A DNA stretch of 64,000 nucleotides from Ceriagrion tenellum (Eukaryota > Arthropoda > Insecta > Odonata > Coenagrionidae). The position numbers and the translations under genes are program-made. The stretch is from the NCBI GenBank assembly GCA_963169105.1, contig OY720642.1, forward strand, positions 75,122,716-75,186,715, in the 5' to 3' direction. The notes beneath the pieces are model-generated. The model searched no databases, was not told the origin of the DNA, and saw only the letters and a list, made by a program, of their open reading frames with translations. Shown here in pieces: positions 22,670 to 32,700 of the stretch (the stretch's first letter is position 1; each line of letters opens with the position of its first letter).

Positions 22670-23310
22670 CTCTTAAACTACGTCCAAATGTCCAAACGAA
22701 TCTGCCTCCGGTGGAGTGCCGCTCTATATTAACCTGTATGTCCATATAAACATTTTTCTTATTTTTACTACACTCTTGTGTAATGTGTACGTGTAAGTCT
22801 ATATGGACCTATCGTAAATTACGTGGCTTTTAGCATTATTTAGGCTATAAGACACGGTCTCCGGTGTCACTCGGTGGAAATCCTTCATAATGAATGAAAA
22901 AGCACCTGGTTATGATTCTACACTATATTCGAAGCAGCACGACCTAGGTTTCTGAATATCATGCCATTATCTGACCATTATCTGATCCTGATGATGGCAT
23001 GATATGCTAAAACCTAGGTCCTATTGCTTCAAATAGTGTGTGGAATTATAACCAGGTGTTTTTTCATTCATTATTTAGGTTGCCATACACTATAAAGTGA
23101 CGTTTATGTATCCATATTGACCGGCTTTAATTAGCCTTTCGGTCGTAACACACGTTCTTATGACAACACGATCCTGCCTTAATTTGTGGTATGTTCCTAA
23201 GTTACATCTGTAAGCCCGTATAAACCTGAGTTGATTTGCGATGTGTTCTTAAGTTACGTCCGTCTACGCGCATAAAACTGTCCTAAGTTGCGTTACGTTC
23301 TTCATTTCTA
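22670..23310. repeat. degenerate minisatellite (unit about 60 bp)
   Basis: Variants of taagttacgtccgt followed by an ataaac/atatgg segment recur about six times. The clearest pair is at 23199-23310 (ttcctaagttacatctgtaa and ttcttaagttacgtccgtct). The foldback at 22888-23072 interrupts it. Confidence 0.4.
22888..23072. mobile_element. foldback element with CTGATGA-stem-AAAAC motif
   Basis: The arms aatgaatgaaaaagcacctg and caggtgttttttcattcatt pair almost perfectly, as do gacctaggttt and aaacctaggtc. The centre reads ctgatga (22988), t, ggcat/atgct hairpin, aaaacctaggtc, with GAAAC changed to AAAAC. Confidence 0.7.
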
Positions 23311-23389
23311 TTTTCTTGCTCACTCAGAATTGACGTAGAGGTAGGCTCATTCGAAATGTGATCCGAAAGTAAGAGATCAGAGGGAATGA

Positions 23390-23760
23390 GAATATTCCTT
23401 CTTTATACCGAAGTGCCCCCGCCGGCGGCGTTATGAGGGGGCGAGGGAAGTCCCCGATGCGGTTGCTAGGAAACGGTGTGTGGACAGAGAGACGGGAGAG
23501 GGGTATAAACGGTGCGGGAGAGATGAAGAGACGTGTGGATCTCGCAAGGGATGCCGGGATGTTTGCGGGGGTGAAGGAGCGGAGGGAATAAGATGGAAAT
23601 GTAGGATGGGGGCGCAGAGACGGGTCGCATCGTTTGGAAAAATAAATAGCCGCGCGGAGAAGCGGAAATTGGTGAAATAGAAGGAAAGATGCGGATGAGA
23701 AATATGAGGGAAGAAAGACCGCGGGGTCCATGGCGGGACTGCCTTTGAGTTGATGCGAGA
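23390..23760. other. GC-rich island, purine-rich on plus strand
   Basis: GGA/GAGA-rich and CpG-rich; overlapping frames (23324-23764 minus, 23480-23680 plus) are low-complexity. A T/C-rich tract follows at 23763-23788. No gene called. Confidence 0.35.
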
Positions 23761-23929
23761 CCATTTTTTTTCTTTTCTTTTTTCCTATCAGGCCAGACTC
23801 AATATATGGAATATATACGCGTTTTAAAGAAGCAAGCCTCTTCTGTCGGCACCTCTATATGGCGTCATGGAGGATATCTTTTAGTAAGGCTGTGTCGACT
23901 CTTGAGGCAAATGGAGCCAGAAAAATGCA

Positions 23930-24612
23930 GGGAGTGCACAAAGAGAGATGTTACTTCGCTCTGGTTAGGCTACACCTCGAATACGCCGCGAGAGCTTGAG
24001 CACTTGAGCTTGGGACCCTGATCATAATAAGTTAACCAAAAAACTAATTAACACTTTGGGTACGGCATGACGTGATATCACGTCAAGGTTGTCTTTCCGC
24101 TGGTGCTGATGACTTGATATCACGTCAAGGGTAATGCGAGTGTTCCAGCTTTCACTAGGGAACTTTAACTTGGCCCCCTAGTGAAATTTGGCACGCTCAG
24201 GGTACCCATGACGTGATATCACGTCATGCCGCACTCAAAGGGCATAATACAAAGAAAAGCAGCACGCTTCGTTAAATACTATGAGTGAACATATAGAGTT
24301 TCTCAACCTTTGAAGGGATTACAGTGAGAGCCTCTAGAGATTCGGAGGCTACAAGCTAGGGCTAACTTGCTTGAGAGATTCAGAAATTGTATGATACATT
24401 GCCGAGCAGTTAGGTACAAAAACTCGTCCTTTCTACGCACAATAAGCGATCACGATAAAAACTGAGCTCCAGGAAATACTTTCCCATAATACACGTCACC
24501 ATTTCCCCTCACTAAACCTTATCCCTTACATATTACACGGCTGGTGTCCTAAAACCCCTGCCACACACCCATACGGCGGCTCGCATGTTAGTACGTAGAT
24601 ATAAATGTAGAA
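23930..24612 (+). pseudogene. CR1-type LINE 3' end, interrupted by a TTAA MITE
   Basis: The strand reads QGVHKERCYFALVRLHLEYA, the thumb region of CR1/jockey-type RT, up to 24051. The coding sense resumes after the MITE with IQRKAARFVKYYE at about 24245. Later relics include EPLEIRRLQARANLLERF. The UTR ends cccctgccacacacccatac, then tcgcatgttagtacgtagat. Without the MITE the two halves join into one LINE copy. Confidence 0.75.
24052..24242. mobile_element. TTAA-type MITE nested in a LINE
   Basis: Left flank TTAA (24048-24051), ends cactttgggtacggcatgac and gtcatgccgcactcaaaggg; the right flank is CATA, a decayed TTAA. It carries tgacgtgatatcacgtca at both ends and gtgttccagctttcac internally. 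Shorter relative of 16154-16386. Confidence 0.8.
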
Positions 24613-24782
24613 TTTTGAATGCTAAAATCTAGGAACCAACTTAATACTGGTTGATTTCAAATTGCGGACACTGGACTATCAATTTCATGCAGTCACACTA
24701 CGTAAAATCAACCATACCCAAATGTACCACTTTCTTGCGGATGTTTTTCGAAATTAATCTTATAATCTGTTATGAATAAAAT

Positions 24783-24982
24783 NNNNNNNNNNNNNNNNNN
24801 NNNNNNNNNNNNNNNNNNNNNNNNNNNNNNNNNNNNNNNNNNNNNNNNNNNNNNNNNNNNNNNNNNNNNNNNNNNNNNNNNNNNNNNNNNNNNNNNNNNN
24901 NNNNNNNNNNNNNNNNNNNNNNNNNNNNNNNNNNNNNNNNNNNNNNNNNNNNNNNNNNNNNNNNNNNNNNNNNNNNNNNNNN
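24783..24982. other. assembly gap (200 N)
   Basis: Unresolved bases. Frames reported across it are meaningless. The sequence resumes inside a minus-strand LINE. Confidence 0.99.
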
Positions 24983-25745
24983 TCATTATTTTTAGGTTCA
25001 ATCTTTATGTCCATGGTGCCAAATGTTCGTGGCGTATTCGAGATGTGGCTTAACCAGAGCAAATTAGCTTCTCTCTTGGACTTTTTCATCCGAGGGCCTA
25101 CCTATTATTCGTTTGACAAATTCTAGTTTCTTTAATGCTGTGCCGCATAAGTTTTGTATGTGTGTTCTCTACATTATATCAGAAGTTAAGGTAATTCCAA
25201 GATATTTTACTGTATCTGAAGATTTTATGCTTACTACAACCACAGTATAGGTATGGCATTTTTGTGATGACTTTCGCAGGAAGTGAACTGTGGTGCATTT
25301 GTTGATATTTAATTCTAACCCCCCCCCCCCCCACTCCTGGCATCATGAATGAACGTTGTTAAGGTCCGATGACAGAGCATCTAAGTCCGCGTCTTTGCTC
25401 ATTTCACGGTAGATAACTGTATCGTCTACAAATAATCTTATTTTACTGCTAATTCTAGAATTTAGTTCATTCATATAAATCATGAATAAAAGAGGGCCGA
25501 TCACACTTTTAGGATGTCATGAAGGAAGAGCGCAAGCTGTGTTTCGCAGGACCTGCCCGTAGGGAAGCCGTGCTGACTGCTATGTAAGAAGTTACAATTA
25601 TCCAGGAATGTCTTAATATTGCTAGCGACAATGTGTTCGAGAATCTTGCATAAAAGTGATGTTAACGATCTAGACCGGTAATTTCCTGGGTCACTTTTAT
25701 TTCCGTTTTTGAATATCGGATGTGGCGGATCGCGGGGAAAGTACG
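24983..25745 (-). pseudogene. CR1/jockey-type LINE reverse transcriptase, internally deleted
   Basis: From the upstream end on the minus strand it reads PIFKNGNKSDPGNYRSRS, LLCKILEHIVASNIKTFLDN, HGFPTGRSCETQLALFLHDI, then GPLLFMIYMNEL and the active-site relic RLFVDDTVIYREMS (near 25410-25450). The thumb region follows to about 24990. The step from FLHDI straight to the GPLLF block omits roughly 60 residues usual in this family, so there is an internal deletion, besides frameshifts. A 14-base C run interrupts it near 25320. The 3' end is lost in the gap. Confidence 0.85.
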
Positions 25746-26589
25746 TTTATTTTGATGTGATGATCACTTCGACCCAATTCTTATGAGGAATTCTTGAATA
25801 AGTCTCTTTCGTTTACTTACAAATATAGCTTATCGCACAATCATGCTAGAAATTAAGAATTATTTCATGCATATTTTATGTAGCATGTTTTTGCACGAAG
25901 TTACAGTATGGAATGTGGCCTGAAAGCAATATTAGCGCCCTCTGGTAATCATGTGATCAGTTCACCACTTCATTTTTCCAAATGAGACTAGAAATTATAT
26001 TATCCATCGCCAAAATGGGTGGAAGTAAGTGAAACGCGCACGAAATATCCTTCAATTCCATAGAAAGTTAAGGTGTGTCTCCGTTTAGTGGATCAGAAAT
26101 CTGGTCAACGCATCCAAAGGTATTAAATTTCACCTATTTTGTTCTAAAAATAACAAGGGCCGAGGCTGGAGCTGCATCGGTAGGGTTATTTGAGGTTTGC
26201 CGTGATACTCTCGCTGTCTGCGGCGGGAGTGGCATTGGAGACGCTTCGAATACGCGAAGAGCGTAAAAGTCAAATACACAGGCGCTTATTTACGACGAGC
26301 TCATGCTGCGGCTGAGGGGTAGTTTAAGGGTTTAGTGGAACTCCGCCTTGGTTTGGTGAGAGGACTGGGAGACAGCGCGCAGACGGCCTGTTTTCCATGT
26401 GGTGTGGGGTCAAATGAGGAATTGAGTGGAGTATGAGCGGGAAAGGCAGACGACCTGACGGATTCAGATGGGGCGTGAGAAGGAGACACCAAATAATGAA
26501 TGAGGGAGACGTTCTTTTGTTTCCTCTCTTCTTTTAAGGTAGTTAAGTCAGAAATTTTCTCTAGTCATTATGGAGTGTGTATTTAAATT
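25746..26589. other. anonymous sequence with a GC-rich patch at 26150-26490
   Basis: No recognisable gene or repeat. The GC-rich patch has short frames on both strands without domains. Confidence 0.35.
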
Positions 26590-26830
26590 TTTTGCTCATG
26601 AATGTGGTAAAGAGGGAAGGATGTTGGGCAAGCGGGGAAGAGTAATAAATGGAATAGGTTTCATGGACAGGATGATGAAGAGCAGATCGTATGCTAAAGC
26701 GCAAAAGGATATACTCGAGTTAGATAGGCCCTGGGAAGTATAGAAAACCGGGAGGAAATTCTCTGACAGTCTGCAAAACCTACCCTAATCGATAGGATAC
26801 TAAAAAAATGATATTTTTCCGGTTCAATGT
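26590..26830 (+). pseudogene. LINE C-terminal end
   Basis: GKEGRMLGKRGRVI, then NGIGFMDRMMKSRSYAKAQK and DILELDRPWE resemble the last residues of endonuclease-type LINE proteins (basic GR-rich segment, DRMM, then R-W). The homology is weak and only the terminal 60 residues are present. Confidence 0.5.
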
Positions 26831-27074
26831 CAGTAGCCGAGGCTAGAATTGAAAAAAATATTGTGATACAAACATTACAATATAATAATTTGCATGCGTG
26901 AAGTTCTCAGTAATTAAATAAAAATAAATAAAAATAAATTTTCTTAAATATTTTTGAACATGTTATTGTGAATTGGAGATGCTTTTGTGGCATTGAGATC
27001 AGTCGTATAATATATTTTTAATGGATAAACTGTAAGTCAATCGAGAAAAGTAATTAGCGAAAAAAAAATATTTT

Positions 27075-27340
27075 CCGTATTTGAGAGTTGTGTGTTCGAA
27101 GTCCAGGCCAGGAGTATAAATTTGATAGGTGGATTTCAATTAAGTCCCTGGCTCAGCGCTGTGGTTGATTAGAGACATGAGATTCGGTACTCGCAAATTC
27201 ACGTGATAGGAAGGTTGGAAGGAAAGAAGATCGCGTTGTGTGTTTAGGGTCAGTCAGAAGTCCTAACTACTGACGATCCAAACGATTCACGGATTGGAAT
27301 GACTCATCACTACCTTTTATCCCGTTTCCTCTCGTTCCAC
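27075..27340 (+). repeat. possible tRNA-derived SINE body
   Basis: A box-B-like gtgtgttcgaagtcc (27091) is followed by a non-tRNA body (tccctggctcagcgctgtgg, gagattcggtactcgcaaat). Box A is not evident, so this is tentative. Confidence 0.25.
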
Positions 27341-27612
27341 AAACACACACCAAGATTTGGTCCCAGGTGAAGTCAAACTGATGGGTGATTTTTCCTAATT
27401 TACTTGCGAAAGTGCTATGGAACTACTTTTTGAATGGAGTTGCGCGTATGATGCCGTGACGGAGCCATTTTAATTATTGTTGCGTCAAACGGAGGGACCT
27501 ATATCCGAGTTTGAAAATTTAATATTTTTTCAATCTAGGCTACCAGATTTAATGTCATCATTTGGTCGGAAAATTCAGCATTTCAACGAATATAAAGTGA
27601 ACCCTGTATTAA

Positions 27613-27923
27613 CCCTTTGAGTGCCACCAATTTTTTGATGGGTACTCCCAGAAGTGCCATGGGTATTTTGATATATTTGTAGGCCTTTATTCATAAAATT
27701 ATTATGTTTATTACGGCCAATTAATTATTTTTTTTTCTATTTTTACATGAACACTTCTGTATTTGAAAGAGAATGCTTTTTTGCTAATGAATACGAAATA
27801 AATAAATTTTTTTGTAATGACTCACTGTTTAAGCAGGTCTCCTCATAGACAACGATATATCGTTGTTGGCACTTCTGGCACATTCTGCAAACGACGATAT
27901 ATCGTCGCGTGGCACCTAAAGGG
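27613..27923. mobile_element. TTAA-flanked MITE with CGATATATCG palindromes
   Basis: TTAA at 27609-27612 and 27924-27927 flank ends ccctttgagtgccacc and gtggcacctaaaggg. Near the right end are acaacgatatatcgttgt and cgacgatatatcgtcg. The ends resemble those of 16154 and 24052 but the inner palindromes differ, so it is a separate family of the same superfamily (piggyBac-like). Confidence 0.85.
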
Positions 27924-27998
27924 TTAAGCGGCCACCACTGGACGAGTTAGATAATGTTTTATCTTTTGAGGAGACGAAATGCGGGGCAAATTTATTTT

Positions 27999-28684
27999 CA
28001 AACGAAACTGCTTCAGGCGTTACTTTGTGGAAGTTTTGGGTATTCATGATGAAAAGATACATCTTCGCTATTTCCACACTAATTTATTAAATTAAAACCG
28101 ACCCGGGTTTCAGCTACTAAGGAAAGGATGGGAGAGGAGATGGGGGGGGGAAGGTATACTGGTAGAGGCGACGTAACGGTGGCGGAAAGGATGAGTACAA
28201 ATGGGTGATAACTGAGTAATGTGTTCATGCGCAGATGACCATTTTAGTGATTTTTACATGTCACTGACAAGGGTTCTAATTTGGATTTTTTAGAGCAATT
28301 CGAAATTGTAAATAGCCTGCATATTTTAAGTAATGACCGTATGCTCCCCACCCATTCCCCCCTCCTTAACATAAAACTTCCCTCTTTCCACAACAGGCAA
28401 CCGTCCTAGTCATCCAATCTGTTCTTTTTTACCTACAAATTACTCAGTTTTTAACCAATTGTACTCATCCTTTCCACCACCTTTACGTCACCTCTACCAG
28501 TATTCTCCCACGCCCCCCCCCATTCTTCTCTCCCATCGTTTCATCCCTCTCCCTCGACCTTTACTGTATATATATTCAGCCACTCAAGTCAGTTGTTCTT
28601 TGAAAATGGCTCTAAGTTGCTGAAACCCGGGTCGGTTTTAATTCAATACTGTGGAATTAACTAAGTTGTATCTTATCATCATGA
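27999..28684. mobile_element. 686 bp foldback element with a 12 bp target duplication
   Basis: A perfect duplication caaatttatttt flanks it (27987-27998 and 28685-28696). The arms 28040-28215 and 28430-28684 are inverted copies that include a GGA-rich/TCC-rich tract. The right arm carries ttgaaaa (28600), t, ggct...gttgct hairpin, gaaacccgggtcggttttaa; the left arm holds its mirror. The left end has ggcgttactttgtggaag, the terminus seen beside other foldbacks. No coding. Confidence 0.8.
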
Positions 28685-28706
28685 ACAAATTTATTTTGCT
28701 TATATA

Positions 28707-29299
28707 CAGGGTGTCCCATAACTGTCACGTCACAGTGACACTGGAGCTAGGGCAGCCTAAGAGGAACCGAACCAGCCTAATATGACCTCAGTAAAAGTTG
28801 CACGGTTTTCGAGATATTACCAAATTACAGCTTTTTAAAAAATTTCACTTTTTTTACATTTCTAGTCCCAGAATTCACTTGAATAGCTCTCAATTCGGCT
28901 CTCTGATGGTGCTACTGCCACAAATTAAGAAACAAAGTACTCTATCCATCCCATTTTTTGAAAGCCGATAAAGTTAGACAGGTATAGCGGCTTTCGCGTT
29001 TCTTTTGTTTGTTCGGACCCCATGACCCCCCCCTCCCTCTCGGGACTCTGTTCCAGATAGAAGTCGGCACATGAGTCACAGTTGGAAGATTAAAAGAGCG
29101 GCCCTAATGAGAACGTTAAATTATCCGATTGAATTCTGGGACTATAAAGGTAAAAAAGTGAGATTTTTGAAAAAGCTTTAATTTGGTAATATCTCGAAAA
29201 CCGTGCAACTTTTACTGAGGTCATATTAGGCTGGTTCGGCTCCTCTTAGGCTGCCCTAGCTCCAGTGTCACTGTGGCGTGACATTTATGGGACACCCTG
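28707..29299. mobile_element. TA-flanked foldback MITE (cagggtgtccc ends)
   Basis: TA dinucleotides flank inverted ends cagggtgtcccataactgtc and its partner gacatttatgggacaccctg. Each arm is about 180 bp with few differences (e.g. gcacggttttcgagatatta). A TA target and a CAGGGTGTCCC-type end suggest a Tc1/mariner-superfamily MITE. Confidence 0.85.
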
Positions 29300-29339
29300 T
29301 ATATATGGGAAATTCGTTCCCTTCCCGAAATAAATCTGC

Positions 29340-29388
29340 CGCATATAGAGGTGACCGCCTGAGGAAGGTGGCCGCGGAGGCAGGTTAA
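29340..29388 (+). repeat. ggccgcggaggcaggt end fragment
   Basis: gaggtgaccgcctgaggaag, then gtggccgcggaggcaggtt, resembles the right terminal repeat of the element at 36552-37314. No partner found nearby. Confidence 0.4.
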
Positions 29389-29404
29389 ATTATATTTCCC
29401 GAAA

Positions 29405-30025
29405 TCCAACTTGGTGATGGCACAACATGATATAATTTCTCGATTTGTAAATTTCACACTTTTTTATTTTTACCGATCACGGTTTCGACATGCAAGGCCA
29501 TTTTCAAGGTACATATGCCTTATTTTCGTATCGTCACATACTCAAACCGGGAGGTGGGTGGGAGGAACTGAAAGAGAGGGGAAGGAGAAAGAGGGGAGAG
29601 GTTGGTTCGTTAGGAGGGAAGCGGGTTACGAGTGCGATAAAGTACGTTATCAACAGGATAGTGCTTTGAAACCTTTTTACTTTACAGCACGTCAAGAAAG
29701 AATATATTTTTACTATACGGTACTTTTTACCTTACGGTAATCTTTTTTACGGTAAAGTAAAAAGGTTGCAGAGTACTATCCCGGAGATAAAGTAGTTTAT
29801 CGCACTAGTATCCCCCTTTCCTTCTCACAAATCAGTCCACCCCCTCTTTCCCCTTCTCCTTTATTTCACTTCACCACCCACCTCCCGGTTTGAGTACATA
29901 GGGACACGAAAATAAGAGATATGACAATTGAAAATCACATTGGATGTCGTAACCATGGTATGTAAAAATAAAAATGTGGAATGTACTAGGTGAGAAATTA
30001 TTTAAGGTGTGGCGTTGCATTTTTT
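29405..30025. mobile_element. 620 bp foldback element with purine-rich arms
   Basis: The left arm (29428-29700) and right arm (29755-30003) are inverted copies: accgatcacggtttcgacat pairs with atgtcgtaaccatggta, and gggaggtgggtggg with cccacctccc. On the minus strand the left arm reads ttgaaaa, t, ggc...gtc hairpin, gaaaccgtgatcgg (29508-29478). A GGAGAAAGAGGGG-type tract lies in each arm, as in the 27999 element. A terminus-like phrase, gagtttccacaaagtttagc, lies 100 bp beyond the right end. Confidence 0.7.
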
Positions 30026-30774
30026 TTGGCATGTGCATACCACGAGACACAATAGGTATTCTGCTTACTGAATTCATACAATTGACAGTGGTCCCTCAAA
30101 GTACATACACATTTAACACGTCACTGAGTTTCCACAAAGTTTAGCCTGGAGCTGTAACTTATATTCCACCACACATCAAAACGTAGATTGTAATAAATTG
30201 CATTTTCTAAAGCGGAATGTAAAATAACTCCTTTTCAACGCTTCCGAGAGTGATAAAACTCCACGTGGTCAAGTCTGCAGCTGTAGATTTAAATGGCTGT
30301 TTATAATGAACGTTAAGGATTCTGGCTTGAGAGCAGGAATTTTAAATCTCGTTGCATTTCCATCTCAGTGTTTAGTTTGATGAGTTGCGTTGCTGAACGG
30401 GCGTGCGGTTGCCACATTGTTTGGGAGGGCAGACAACACGAGGAAGGCAGTTTGCGGAGGGAAATTATACAGTGGCTCGTTCTACGTCCAAGGAAATGCG
30501 CGGGGATTTTTCCTCTAACCCGGAGGCGGATCTGGTTTTCAAGGAAGTTTACAAGAGTTTCCACTCTGGCTTGTTTTCTCGCGATAATTTTTTTTCCTAT
30601 TCGGCTCCGACCTCACATCGCGACCGTAAGATGCGTTCAAGATCTCTCAGCTAGGACAAGCGGCTCCCTGGCATCGAGCGTGAGTGTACGTATGCGATCG
30701 TCGTATGAGCTAGCACGTGGAGTGCATTCACTGCTTTTTTAAAGAGTTTACCCACAAGGGAACAGATGAGTGAC
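30026..30774. other. anonymous sequence
   Basis: Only the short terminus phrase at about 30130 is recognisable. Frames at 30313-30742 overlap on both strands and have no domain. Confidence 0.35.
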
Positions 30775-31830
30775 GCAAGGATAAGTCCAGAGGGGATAAG
30801 AGAGAGGAACAGAATCTCTCTTGATGACTCCAGGACGTTTTTGTTTACCCTTTGGTTGCAATTGGAGGAGAATGCATCTCATGGTCCACTTGAGCCCTTA
30901 AAGAGAGGGAGAGAAAGGAGGACAGCGTGTTTGTTTCAAGAAGAAGCCTGGAGAGAGAACATGTTTCGGAAGTAGACTTTGCATTGCCAGGCATTTCTTA
31001 AATCATTTCTCCAAGAAAATTGGGTTTAAAAGAGTTTTTTTGAGAGATGTTGACTAGATTGTGTAATATCATTTTTCATCTATCTGCTAAATCTACTACA
31101 GGAGTCATTATTTTACGTAGGTAACTTAGAATTTTGGTTTCAAGTATTTTAATATCAGGTTTCAATTATGGATTCCTTGATTCTATTAAAAGATATTGAC
31201 TTAATTATAAAACAAATTTACAGAAAAACTAATTTTGATTTTTAAGGCTGAATGCGATTATATGGTCGTTGAATTCAAGTTAACCGTCATTAAGCAAGGA
31301 TAAGTCCAGAGGGGATAAAACAGTGGAAAAGGATCTCTCGTGATGGTTCCAGGACGTTTTTGTGTATCTTTCGGTTGCATTTGAAAGAGAATGCATTTCA
31401 TGGTCCACTTGAGCCCTGAGAGAGAGAGAGAGAAAGAAGGGCATCGTGTTGGTTTCAAGAAGAAGCCTGGAGAGAGAAAATGCTTCGTATGTAGACAGTT
31501 CATGTTCAGGCATTTCTTTAATCGTTTCTCCATGGAAGTCGACACAGAGTTGTTGTGAAGAGTTTTTTAGAGGGATGATGACAAGATTGTATAATACCAT
31601 CTATCAGCTATCTACAAAATTTATCTACTTCAGGAACCATTCTATTTCGTAAATACCTTCGAATTTAGGTTCAGAGCACTTTAAAATCATTCTTAGATTA
31701 AGGATACGTTGGTTCCATTAAAAGATATTGACTAAATTATGAAACATTTTACAAAACACGAACTTTGTTTTTTAAGGCTAAACGTGATTATATTAACATT
31801 TTTATTCAAGTTAGCACTCATTTTGCTTAA
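30775..31830 (+). repeat. 519 bp tandem duplication, two diverged copies
   Basis: Copy 1 (30775-31293) and copy 2 (31294-31830) run in the same order. Both start gcaaggataagtccagaggg. Both contain ccaggacgtttttgt, catggtccacttgagccct, a GA run, tttcaagaagaagcctggag, and end near taaaagatattgac...ttcaagtta. The frames inside are Lys/Arg-rich products of the GA tracts, interrupted differently in each copy, so I do not call a gene. Confidence 0.85.
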
Positions 31831-32697
31831 AGTTTTAACAAGTTCTCAGGAAACTAATCCATTTTGTGAATAAAATAACGTGTTACAGCATCTTCGTTTA
31901 AGTCATGATTTGCACAGAATTTGAGACCTTTTCGCGGTCGTATTACAGCGTTCTGTCGTTAGCTAATCTAGCAAAATCTAATTTTTTTTACTAAGTACTG
32001 GATCGGAGATGGCCGAAAAGTGAGCCATTCCGAATAATTAGTGGGGAGTGTGAATTCATTTCAAACGTACAAATTGGACGATGACAATTGGTTCTACTTT
32101 CTGCATACCTTCACGCAAATGAAACCAAGAGATATCATTCCCCTGAACCACTCTCAATTTTTTCCGTCATTTGTTTGATAGGAATCAGCTTCCTTCGAAG
32201 ACATAATATCTGACAAGACGTGATTGCCAGGAGGGCGAAGCACTCAAGCCACTTCCCGGAGATCCTGAGCGTTTTATTCTGGGAGAGTCTTCAGGGCATA
32301 TGCAGCTGAACTCAATTTGAGACAATTTTCCGGATACCAGATCTTCCAGGAAATCTTTAAACTGCGCATTGGAAAGAACTCGCTTGTCTACTCCGAGTTG
32401 CTTGCGCCTCATAATTGCCCATTCGTGGTAAATAACGATTGGCCGCGGGATTGTAGCCACATCGGAGTGATTTTAAGGGCAGAATCATCACTAGGAGGAT
32501 AAAAAATTCCAACGATTTGCTCTTTTACAGTAAGAGATTTTTAACTGCGATAGTTGAGGCTCGGTTGACTTAGATTTCCACCCATTGACCAGAGATATTT
32601 TCCTGGATAAAAAGAGCTTCAAAAATTTATGTTGGCAAATGTGAAAAGTACCTTATTGGCTCGGGCGCTCTGTTTGGTTTAGCTGTTTTGTATTCAT
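31831..32697. other. anonymous sequence with one unassigned frame
   Basis: The minus-strand frame 32185-32460 (91 codons: MATIPRPIVIYHEWAIMRRK, then SNAQFKDFLEDLVSGKLSQI) looks less biased than most chance frames, but I recognise no family and a plus-strand frame overlaps it. Confidence 0.3.
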
Positions 32698-32700
32698 TGA

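Noticed and set aside
24708..25089. Frames of about 100 residues consisting mainly of X
   Set aside because: They run through the assembly gap.
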